64,000 nt of DNA from Marine Group I thaumarchaeote (lineage in GTDB: Archaea; Thermoproteota; Nitrososphaeria; Nitrososphaerales; Nitrosopumilaceae): contig JACASX010000003.1 in the NCBI GenBank assembly GCA_013390745.1, forward strand, positions 1 to 64,000. Direction: 5' to 3'. A program made the translations under genes and the position numbers. Within the stretch, counting starts at the first letter, position 1, and each line of letters begins with the position of its first letter. The notes beneath the pieces are model-generated. The model ran no database searches and was not told the DNA's origin. It worked only from the letters and a program-made list of their open reading frames with translations. Shown one piece after another: positions 48,032 through 55,674 of the stretch.

Positions 48032-49747
48032 ATGATACGTGCATTTAACATGAAATCCATTCTATTTTTTGTTTTTGCATTTTTGCTTGTTGGTATTTTA
48101 ACAATATATTTAGTGGAAAACAATATAATCAAATTCCAATCCGAGCTTGATTTTGAAGAAACTCAGAATATTGAACAATACATACTTGATTGGGATACTA
48201 TAGTCAATGATTCAAAATATGCACATGATGGTTCACTTAGACTACAGAATAAGGTGTTTGGTGATATCGGCTATACTGCAGAATACAACGTATCAGCTGG
48301 TGGTTTGAGTGATTATAGCGAACCAACTTTGCTTGAGTCTGGTGTTTGGCTTTATCAAATTACCGGGAATGAACAATTTCTTGCTAATTCAAGAACTATA
48401 GCCAATTTAATTGAAGAATCATATTTGTATAATTCTGGAATTGTGATGAATGTACATCCAATTACAAACACAGTGAATATTAACGAGGAACACACTAACC
48501 AAGTAATTCTCTGCGATATAGCAAAACTTGCCTTAGTAGACTCGAATTACACACAATTAACAAAAACATTAGCAGACGCAGTAATTGAGCACGAAATAAA
48601 TCATGAAACAGATTTGTTTTACTCATATGTTACACTTGAAGGAGAACCACTAGACCGATCCATGTACATGTCATACGGTGGCTCTGTTGGTTTAGAATCT
48701 CTCTTACTTGCATACGAGGTGACTTCTGATAAGACGTATCTAGAACAGACCAAAAGAACTATTCTTGCGTATTGGGACTTGAGAGATAAAGAGACAAATC
48801 TAATTCCGTCATGGGTAAATGCAGATACTAATAGTGTGAAAGAGCCTTTCATGCAGCAATACGGGGCAGGAATTTTTCTCAAGGTTTTACTTCATTATTA
48901 TTATCTAACTGAAGACAAAGATGTCTACAAGATTATTGAAGATTACACTGATTCTGTTGTTGATTATTTCTGGGATGGAAAAACCTGGAATTATCGTGTA
49001 GATTACGATGGAATAGTTAGGTCGAGTGTTATTGAAGCAAATTATGGTAAATTGGATGACGCATTATTCTTGGTTTATGATTTGAATCCAACAAGATTCC
49101 AAAAGGCTTACAATCTAGCAAAGTTGGACTATGATTTTTCATTTCAGGATAAAACTAGTGTAGTAAATGGTCTTGTCACTCACTCAGTAAAGGATGATGG
49201 CTCTCGTGAAAGTGTTGAATCTATGATGACTTATGCATTCATAATTAATCAGAATCCTGCGGTCAGACTTTATCAAGATACGATGCAACCAGAATATATT
49301 GAAGATATGAAGGCTTTTTACGAGAAAGTTATTTTTCATCATAAACGGGAGTATGGATACATCTGGGGAATAGATGCTTATACGTTGGAAGACACTCCAT
49401 TAGGATCAAATCTAAACCAACGTGCCGCCGGGATGATTGGAAATAAAATAAACTTATCATTCATTCCGTCAGATAATGTAAAGATTGTATGGACCAAAAT
49501 AGGAAATTTTGAAATCACAGAACCCTTTGTAGTATACTTTAACGAGCCGGGCAGATTTAACGCTATTAGCTTTGATTATAAAGAAAAATCCATATTTTTT
49601 GAAACTATTGAAAATCATGGAACTGTAACATTTTCTGGTGTGATAAAAAATGTATTAGTTGATGATCAAAATTATTCTAATTTTAATGGAAAGGTACTAA
49701 ATACTTTGGAAGGCAAACATAGCTACAAAGTTACGCTAGTGGATTAA
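48032..49747 (+). CDS. Membrane-anchored alpha/alpha-toroid-like protein inside the his operon
   Basis: A 571-residue protein with an N-terminal membrane segment (ILFFVFAFLLVGILTIYLV), then a long region of paired helices (about 50-430) with repeated aromatic and acidic residues (GVWLYQITGNEQFLANSRT; YMSYGGSVGLESLLLAYE; MQQYGAGIFLKVLLHYYYLT), and a beta-rich C-terminal domain (about 460-571). This resembles six-hairpin glycosidase or C5-epimerase folds acting on surface polysaccharide. No catalytic residues can be assigned by eye. It lies between the HAD gene (31 bp) and hisB (70 bp) in the same direction, an odd partner for histidine genes. Function unknown. Confidence 0.65.
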   Translation: MIRAFNMKSILFFVFAFLLVGILTIYLVENNIIKFQSELDFEETQNIEQYILDWDTIVNDSKYAHDGSLRLQNKVFGDIGYTAEYNVSAGGLSDYSEPTLLESGVWLYQITGNEQFLANSRTIANLIEESYLYNSGIVMNVHPITNTVNINEEHTNQVILCDIAKLALVDSNYTQLTKTLADAVIEHEINHETDLFYSYVTLEGEPLDRSMYMSYGGSVGLESLLLAYEVTSDKTYLEQTKRTILAYWDLRDKETNLIPSWVNADTNSVKEPFMQQYGAGIFLKVLLHYYYLTEDKDVYKIIEDYTDSVVDYFWDGKTWNYRVDYDGIVRSSVIEANYGKLDDALFLVYDLNPTRFQKAYNLAKLDYDFSFQDKTSVVNGLVTHSVKDDGSRESVESMMTYAFIINQNPAVRLYQDTMQPEYIEDMKAFYEKVIFHHKREYGYIWGIDAYTLEDTPLGSNLNQRAAGMIGNKINLSFIPSDNVKIVWTKIGNFEITEPFVVYFNEPGRFNAISFDYKEKSIFFETIENHGTVTFSGVIKNVLVDDQNYSNFNGKVLNTLEGKHSYKVTLVD

Positions 49748-49817
49748 TAATGAATGAAATGAAGCAGATAGTTAGTATTAAATCAGGTTTAGAACCAAAG
49801 ACAGACTCAGGATAACC

Positions 49818-50405
49818 ATGAAACCAAGAACATCAAAAATAAACAGAGAAACCAAGGAAACCAACATCAAAGCTACGGTTAATCTAGATGGAACAGGCAA
49901 GACTTCAATCCAGACTGGAATTAGCTTCCTAGATCACTTGATAACCTCATTTGCTAAGCATTCAATGATTGATCTAACTGTAAAGGCAAAATCTCTGGAC
50001 AACATAGAACATCATCTTATTGAAGATGTAGGAATAACAATCGGAGCAGCAATAGATAAGGCATTAGGAAACCGCTCGGGAATTACTAGGTTTAGCTTTG
50101 CCTCGGTTCCAATGGATGAATCTTTGGCGGAAACATCAATTGATTTAGTCAAAAGACCATTTACTAAAATTACACTGCTGATTAAGCGTACAAAGATAGA
50201 AGGAATTTCAAAGGAAGACATAGAACACTTCTTTTCATCCCTTACACAGAATCTAAACTCATGCATACACATCACTGTAAAGTATGGCGAAAATGATCAT
50301 CACAAGATTGAAGCGACTATAAAATCATTTGCGGTTGCATTCAGGTTAGCAGCTTCACCTGACAAAAAGCGAAAGGGGGTTCCAAGCACTAAAGGTGCTA
50401 TGTAA
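49818..50405 (+). CDS. hisB: Imidazoleglycerol-phosphate dehydratase
   Basis: Manganese enzyme that dehydrates imidazoleglycerol phosphate. The 195-residue monofunctional protein has the duplicated metal motifs: [13 protein letters not shown] and [16 protein letters not shown] in the first half, [16 protein letters not shown] and [17 protein letters not shown] in the second. No phosphatase domain is fused, so a separate histidinol-phosphatase is required. hisH follows after 2 bp. Confidence 0.95.
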   Translation: MKPRTSKINRETKETNIKATVNLDGTGKTSIQTGISFLDHLITSFAKHSMIDLTVKAKSLDNIEHHLIEDVGITIGAAIDKALGNRSGITRFSFASVPMDESLAETSIDLVKRPFTKITLLIKRTKIEGISKEDIEHFFSSLTQNLNSCIHITVKYGENDHHKIEATIKSFAVAFRLAASPDKKRKGVPSTKGAM

Positions 50406-50407
50406 CA

Positions 50408-51013
50408 TTGAAAGTTGCAATATTTGATTATGGAGCCGGAAATATTTTCAGCCTAAAAAACTCACTGGAAAAAAATGGTGCACAGGTAGATATCATTACT
50501 AACTTAAACAAATCAAAAGAATATTCTGGTTTACTATTGCCTGGTGTTGGTAACTTTGATCCTGCTATTAGAAGTATACGTGATTATTCTTCAACTGACT
50601 TTAAAGATTATGTTGGGGAAATTATGCCAGTACTTGGAATATGTCTTGGAATGGAGATGTTCTTTGAAAAAAGTGAGGAGGGTAAAGAACAAGGCTTGAG
50701 TGTTATCAACGGCGAAGTTGTTCTTCTACCAAACACAATGAAAGTTCCACATATGGGTTGGAACAGTTTAGAGATCGAACGACAAAATAATTTCTTGGAA
50801 GGTGTTAATGATGGTTCATGGGTTTATTTTGTACACTCATACATGATAAAGACAAAAGAAATAGGATTGATTGCAGCAAATACAGATTATGGCATTAATG
50901 TCCCCGCAGTAATTCAACAAAAAAATTTCATTGGAACACAATTTCACCCAGAAAAATCAGGAAAAATTGGTTCCTTAATGTTAAGTAACTTCCTAAGTGA
51001 ATGTAAAAAATGA
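50408..51013 (+). CDS. hisH: Imidazole glycerol phosphate synthase, glutaminase subunit
   Basis: Supplies ammonia from glutamine to HisF. The 201-residue class I amidotransferase has the nucleophile elbow LGICLGMEMFF, oxyanion loop PGVGNFDPAI, MGWNSLE, YFVHSYM and the His-Glu pair in TQFHPEKSG. Starts with TTG 2 bp after hisB and overlaps hisA by 4 bases. Confidence 0.95.
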   Translation: MKVAIFDYGAGNIFSLKNSLEKNGAQVDIITNLNKSKEYSGLLLPGVGNFDPAIRSIRDYSSTDFKDYVGEIMPVLGICLGMEMFFEKSEEGKEQGLSVINGEVVLLPNTMKVPHMGWNSLEIERQNNFLEGVNDGSWVYFVHSYMIKTKEIGLIAANTDYGINVPAVIQQKNFIGTQFHPEKSGKIGSLMLSNFLSECKK

Positions 51014-51714
51014 AAATAATTCCTGCGATAGACCTAATGGAAGGAAAAGTAGTTCGGCTCTACAAGGGTGACCCTAACAAAAAAACCATCTACAGTGAAA
51101 ACCCACTGGAAATTGCAAAAAAATGGGAGTCTGCTGGTGCCGATATGATTCACTTAGTAGATCTTGATGCAACACTTGGAAGGGGTTCTAACTTTGAGGC
51201 ACTTGGTAACATAGCAAAATCGGTTAAAATTCCTGTCCAAGTTGCTGGAGGACTTAGAAATGAAAAGATTATCGAAAAGGCTTTGGAATTTGCCCAAAGA
51301 GTAGTGATAGGAACGCTTGCATTCAAGGATAAAACAGTGCTTGATAGGCTTCTAGCAACATATGGTAATGAAAAATTAGTGATATCGGTTGATCACAATG
51401 ATGGTCTTATAGTTGTAAATGGATGGCAACAGACCACGAAGATATCGTTAATTGATGCTGTAAACGACTTCAGAAAAATGGGTTTTTCAGAATATTTATC
51501 GACTAGTATAGTCAGGGATGGTACACTAAATGGACCTGACCTAGAACCACTAAAAACGATAAATCAAATCGAAAATATTAATCTCATTGTTAGTGGAGGA
51601 ATTTCCAATATTGGCGATGTAATTAAAGTGAATGAATTAAATCCATTTGGCGTAATATTAGGTAAGGCACTTTATGAAAATCAGGTTACAATTGAGGAGG
51701 CAAAAAAGGTATGA
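51010..51714 (+). CDS. hisA: ProFAR isomerase
   Basis: TIM-barrel isomerase of phosphoribosylformimino-AICAR phosphate. The 234-residue protein has IIPAIDLMEGKVVRLYKGD with catalytic Asp, HLVDLDATLG, VQVAGGLRNEK, ISVDHNDGLIVVNGWQ, VRDGTLNGPDLEPL with the second Asp region, and LIVSGGISNIGD. Both phosphate-binding half barrels are intact. Overlaps hisH and hisF by 4 bases each. Confidence 0.95.
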   Translation: MKIIPAIDLMEGKVVRLYKGDPNKKTIYSENPLEIAKKWESAGADMIHLVDLDATLGRGSNFEALGNIAKSVKIPVQVAGGLRNEKIIEKALEFAQRVVIGTLAFKDKTVLDRLLATYGNEKLVISVDHNDGLIVVNGWQQTTKISLIDAVNDFRKMGFSEYLSTSIVRDGTLNGPDLEPLKTINQIENINLIVSGGISNIGDVIKVNELNPFGVILGKALYENQVTIEEAKKV

Positions 51715-52514
51715 CTTTAACTAAAAGAGTAATACCATGCCTTGATGTAGCAAATGGCAGAGTGGTTAAGGGATTAAATTTTAAATCAATTAAAGATGCA
51801 GGTGATCCTGTTTTACTGGCTGAAAAATATAGCAATGAAGGTGCAGACGAACTTGTCTTTCTTGATATTACTGCGTCAGAAGAGAATAGAGAAATAATAA
51901 AGTCACTAGTTTCTAAGGTTGCCCAAGTAATCAACATCCCATTTACTGTTGGTGGTGGAGTTAAGACACTTCAGCATGCAAGGGACATATTGCTTAGTGG
52001 CGCTGATAAGGTGGCGATTAACACAGGTGCTGTAAAAAATCCTAAAATAATTACAGAATTAATGGAACTGTTTGGAAGACAATGTATTGTAGTTGCAGTT
52101 GATGTGAAGAGAAATTATAACATTGCTGGGCAAAAAAATGTATTCACATACAATGATAAAAAATTCTGGTTTGAAGTTTTCATTTATGGTGGAAAAAAGG
52201 AAACCGGCATTGACGCAATTGAGTGGACAAAAAAAATGGAATCTTTGGGAGCAGGGGAAATACTTCTAACTAGTATAGATATGGACGGAACAAAGAACGG
52301 TTATGACATTAACTTGACAAGAGAAATTGTTAACTCTGTTTCTATTCCCGTTATTGCATCAGGAGGCTGTGGAAAACCTGAAGATATGATTGATGTTTTT
52401 AAAAAAACTGATGTAGAAGCAGCATTAGCTGCCTCGATATTTCATTACGAAACACATTCTGTTAATCGTATCAAGGAATTGATCAAGGAAAACGGAATTC
52501 CTGTGAGGATATAG
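51711..52514 (+). CDS. hisF: Imidazole glycerol phosphate synthase, cyclase subunit
   Basis: TIM-barrel cyclase that uses HisH-derived ammonia to form imidazole glycerol phosphate and AICAR. The 267-residue protein has RVIPCLDVANGRVVKGLNF, LVFLDITASEENRE, PFTVGGGVKTLQHARDIL, SGADKVAINTGAV, LTSIDMDGTKNGYD and PVIASGGCGKPEDM. Catalytic Asp residues are present in the CLDV and DMDG motifs. Overlaps hisA by 4 bases. Confidence 0.96.
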   Translation: MTLTKRVIPCLDVANGRVVKGLNFKSIKDAGDPVLLAEKYSNEGADELVFLDITASEENREIIKSLVSKVAQVINIPFTVGGGVKTLQHARDILLSGADKVAINTGAVKNPKIITELMELFGRQCIVVAVDVKRNYNIAGQKNVFTYNDKKFWFEVFIYGGKKETGIDAIEWTKKMESLGAGEILLTSIDMDGTKNGYDINLTREIVNSVSIPVIASGGCGKPEDMIDVFKKTDVEAALAASIFHYETHSVNRIKELIKENGIPVRI

Positions 52515-52548
52515 TAAAGATTAACAAACACACGTTTTATGACAAACT

Positions 52549-52878
52549 ATGGAACAAAACATCACCAACATTGATTTTTCAAAGGGAGACGGTATAGTTC
52601 CTGTCATAGTACAGGATGCTAACACCAACGAGGTTCTAACGTTGGCGTATTCAAACAAGGAATCACTTGAACGTACTTTATCTACTGGCAACTCTTGGTT
52701 TTGGAGCAGATCTAGAAAGAAGCTATGGATGAAAGGCGAAGAATCAGGAAACACACAGAAAGTTAGGAAAGTTTTGGTTGATTGTGATTCTGATTCGCTG
52801 ATCTATATGGTAGATCCCGAAGGCCCGGCATGTCATACTGGTGAAAGAACATGCTTCCATAACTCTCTAAAAAGTTAA
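52549..52878 (+). CDS. hisI: Phosphoribosyl-AMP cyclohydrolase
   Basis: Opens the purine ring of phosphoribosyl-AMP. The 109-residue protein has VIVQDANTNEVLTLAYSNKE, WFWSRSRKKLWMKGEESGN, the metal motif VDCDSDSLIYMVD and CHTGERTCF. It is monofunctional: the HisE pyrophosphatase is neither fused nor elsewhere in this operon. It follows hisF by 34 bp. Confidence 0.95.
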   Translation: MEQNITNIDFSKGDGIVPVIVQDANTNEVLTLAYSNKESLERTLSTGNSWFWSRSRKKLWMKGEESGNTQKVRKVLVDCDSDSLIYMVDPEGPACHTGERTCFHNSLKS

Positions 52879-52924
52879 GTGTTACTTAACTTGATATTAG
52901 GATATTTTATCAATACTATTACGA

Positions 52925-54148
52925 ATGTCTGGCATGAGCAAGACCTTCCTACGGTGTAGGGAATGCAAAAAGGAGTATGATTCTACTTTCAAGTATATCT
53001 GTGATGAGTGCTTTGGTCCGTTAGATGTTCATTATAACTTTCCACCTATAACAAAAGACACCTTTACAAATCGTGAGCAAACCTACTGGAGATATTTTGA
53101 GTTACTTCCAATCATTGACAAGTCAAACATTGTTAGCATAAGTGCTGGAATGACACCGCTTGTCAGAGCAGAAAAACTAGGCAAGGAGATTGGCCTAAAC
53201 AATCTTTACATAAAAAATGATTCTGTTAATCCAACATTTTCATTCAAAGACAGACCAGCAGGCGTTGCAATTTCAAAGGCAAAAGAGTTTGGTTTAAGCT
53301 CTGTTGGATGTGCATCCACTGGAAATCTTGCGGCAGCTACTGCTGCACATGCAGCTAAAGGAAATTTCCCATGCTATATATTCGCACCAAGTGACATTGA
53401 GCACGCAAAGATTACACAGGCATTGTCATATGGCGCAAACTACATAGCTGTTGATGGAACTTATGATGATGCTAATAGAATAGCTGCGCAGATAGGTGAC
53501 AGCAAAGGCATTGGTATTGTAAACATCAACATGAGATCCTATTATGTTGAAGGTTCAAAGACGTTAGCTTATGAAGTGGCTGAACAATTAGACTGGCAAG
53601 TGCCTGATCAGTTGGTTGTTCCAACTGGAAGTGGTGCAATGTTGAATGCAATTTGTAAGGGCTTTGAGGAACTGGAAACTGTTTCATTAGTAGATAGAGT
53701 ATCAAAAATACACATGAACTGCGCGCAACCACATGGCTGTGCACCAATAGTTGACGCATTTAAGAACAACAGTGATGATGTTATTCCAGTAGAAAACCCC
53801 GATACTGTAGCAAAAAGTTTAGCAATTGGTGATCCTGGTGATGGCCGTTATGTTCTAAAAAGGCTTAAGCAATACAACGGAATAGCACAAGAATCAAACA
53901 ACAAAGAAATACTTGATGCAATTTTATTACTTGCAAAAACAGAAGGTATATTCACGGAACCAGCTGGCGGTGTATCAGTAGCTGTACTAAAGAAAATGGT
54001 TGAAGACGGACAGATTGACAAGGATGAAACCACAGTTTGTTATGTAACTGGAAATGGATTAAAGGCAACAGAATCTATCATGGAGGTACTATCAAGACCG
54101 GAAGTTATGCAGCCTGATATTGCAAAGATTTCGGCAGTTGTGAAGTAA
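52925..54148 (+). CDS. thrC: Threonine synthase
   Basis: PLP enzyme of fold type II that converts O-phosphohomoserine to threonine. The 407-residue protein has an N-terminal zinc ribbon (LRCRECKKEYDS ... YICDECFGPLD), PLP lysine in NPTFSFKDRPAGVA, the ASTGNLAAATAAHA loop, PTGSGAMLNAICKG phosphate-binding loop and FTEPAGGVSVAVL. A TATA-like ATATTTTAT about 25 bp upstream suggests its own leaderless transcript. An UBL-E1 fusion gene starts 1 bp after its stop. Because this fold also includes sulfhydrylases acting on the same substrate, a second activity is conceivable. Confidence 0.92.
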   Translation: MSGMSKTFLRCRECKKEYDSTFKYICDECFGPLDVHYNFPPITKDTFTNREQTYWRYFELLPIIDKSNIVSISAGMTPLVRAEKLGKEIGLNNLYIKNDSVNPTFSFKDRPAGVAISKAKEFGLSSVGCASTGNLAAATAAHAAKGNFPCYIFAPSDIEHAKITQALSYGANYIAVDGTYDDANRIAAQIGDSKGIGIVNINMRSYYVEGSKTLAYEVAEQLDWQVPDQLVVPTGSGAMLNAICKGFEELETVSLVDRVSKIHMNCAQPHGCAPIVDAFKNNSDDVIPVENPDTVAKSLAIGDPGDGRYVLKRLKQYNGIAQESNNKEILDAILLLAKTEGIFTEPAGGVSVAVLKKMVEDGQIDKDETTVCYVTGNGLKATESIMEVLSRPEVMQPDIAKISAVVK

Positions 54149-54149
54149 A

Positions 54150-55505
54150 TTGACAAGTATTACGTTCACAATTCCATCTGTTCTTAACGGTGGTGCAGGG
54201 GAAAAAAAAATTAATCTTGATGCAGATACACTAAATGATGCATTTGCTAAAATTTCAGAAACAATGGGTGATGATTTTAAACGCAAAGTTCTAAATGAAG
54301 ATGGCACACCAAGATCACTGATCAACATTTACATCAATGGAAAGAATGCAAAGTTTTCTTCAGGACTTGACACTGCACTAAGTGATGGAGATGATGTATC
54401 AATTCTTCCTGCAGTAGCAGGGGGATCCAGTGGGATAGGGGGAGAGGGGTCTGACCTTTCCGAAAAAGAATTGGACAGATATTCTCGACAAGTTATGTTA
54501 GAAGAAATTGGTTATCAAGGACAATTAAAATTGAAACAAGCTAGCGTTTGTGTTGTTGGTGTTGGTGGTTTGGGCAATCCTATAGTAACAAGACTTGCTG
54601 CAATGGGTGTTGGTAAAATTCGAATTGTTGATCGTGATGTCATTGAGTTGTCAAACCTTCATAGGCAAACGATGTTCACCGAAGATGATGTTGGTCAAGT
54701 TAAAGTAGAGATAGCTGCAAAAAAATTACGTAAACTTAATGCGGATATAATTATAGAAGATCTAGCTGTTTCAATAAATGACTACACTGCATTCGAAGTT
54801 GTTGATGGTTGTGATGTTGTTGTTGATGCGCTTGACAGTGTTAATGCACGCTATTCACTTAACAAAGCTTGTATAGAAAAGAAAATTCCGTTTGTTACTG
54901 GTGCAGCAGTTGGTGTTACTGGTCAGTGTTTTACAATCTTGCCTAACAAATCTGCCTGTTACTACTGTTTGTTTCCTGCACTTGACGAAGATTCTATGCC
55001 AACCTGCAGCATTGAGGGGGTGCACCCATCAATACTTTCTATCATAGGTGGTATAGAAGTTTCTGAAGCTGTAAAGATCATCACAGGGAAGGCGCCAAGT
55101 CTTAAGGACAAAGTTTTGCACGTTGACTTGGAAAATTTAATTTTTAATTTTACAAAAGTTTCTAGGGTTCAAGAGTGTTCGGTTTGTGGTTCTGGTAAAA
55201 AGCAGGATAAACCAAAAGAAGAGCTCATACTTGAAGAATTGTGCGGACGAAACAGGGGCAAGCGAACATTTTCCGTTACACCGACGTACCCTGTGGCGCT
55301 AAATGTTGATGACATTACATCCATTGCCAAGGAAAAGGGGTTTGTTGTGGAAAATTTAGGTGATCTTGGTATCTCCATGAGGACAAATGACATATCTGTC
55401 AGTTTCATGAAAAGTGGGTCAGCCGTATTGGTTGGGCCAAAGGATGAGCAGGAGGCAACCTCACTTTATAAAGACCTCCTAGGCGTAAAATCGCTCATAA
55501 AATAG
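54150..55505 (+). CDS. MoaD/ThiS-like ubiquitin domain fused to an MoeB/ThiF-type E1 enzyme
   Basis: A 451-residue fusion. Residues 1-92 form a MoaD-type beta-grasp domain ending DDVSILPAVAGG, with the Gly-Gly (91-92) that is normally C-terminal. A Gly/Ser linker (93-103) leads to an adenylating E1 domain: DLSEKELDRYSRQVMLEEIG, nucleotide loop GVGGLGNP (137-144), zinc cysteines C270, C273, C343, C346 and a candidate active-site Cys286 in MPTCSIEG. The last 85 residues (about 367-451) are a small alpha/beta domain that is not rhodanese. E1s adenylate UBL C-termini for thiocarboxylation, so the internal Gly-Gly is odd and would need cleavage. Starts TTG, 1 bp after thrC. Confidence 0.85.
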   Translation: MTSITFTIPSVLNGGAGEKKINLDADTLNDAFAKISETMGDDFKRKVLNEDGTPRSLINIYINGKNAKFSSGLDTALSDGDDVSILPAVAGGSSGIGGEGSDLSEKELDRYSRQVMLEEIGYQGQLKLKQASVCVVGVGGLGNPIVTRLAAMGVGKIRIVDRDVIELSNLHRQTMFTEDDVGQVKVEIAAKKLRKLNADIIIEDLAVSINDYTAFEVVDGCDVVVDALDSVNARYSLNKACIEKKIPFVTGAAVGVTGQCFTILPNKSACYYCLFPALDEDSMPTCSIEGVHPSILSIIGGIEVSEAVKIITGKAPSLKDKVLHVDLENLIFNFTKVSRVQECSVCGSGKKQDKPKEELILEELCGRNRGKRTFSVTPTYPVALNVDDITSIAKEKGFVVENLGDLGISMRTNDISVSFMKSGSAVLVGPKDEQEATSLYKDLLGVKSLIK

Positions 55506-55582
55506 AGTCAAAAGACTTATTAGATATGACAGCTATTTTGCAATAATTTCAATAAATGATCTAAAAATTATAATATTTATGG

Positions 55583-55616
55583 TTGCGATCTGTAAAATGT
55601 ATAAACAGATATGCAA
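55583..55616 (+). promoter_or_regulatory. Interrupted inverted repeat upstream of the S-layer promoter
   Basis: TTGCGATCTG (55583-55592) pairs with CAGATATGCAA (55606-55616) with one extra base and a 13-bp spacer. It lies 25 bp upstream of the TATA box of the S-layer gene, where an activator could bind. Regulation is inference. Confidence 0.35.
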
Positions 55617-55640
55617 AAATGAACAAGATGTCCATTAGTG

Positions 55641-55649
55641 TTATATACT
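55641..55649 (+). promoter_or_regulatory. TATA box of the S-layer gene
   Basis: TTATATACT is centred about 30 bp before ATG 55675, which gives a transcript with a leader of only a few bases. No strong ribosome-binding site is seen. Confidence 0.5.
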
Positions 55650-55674
55650 AAAATTTCAAAGAAATTCCAATAAC

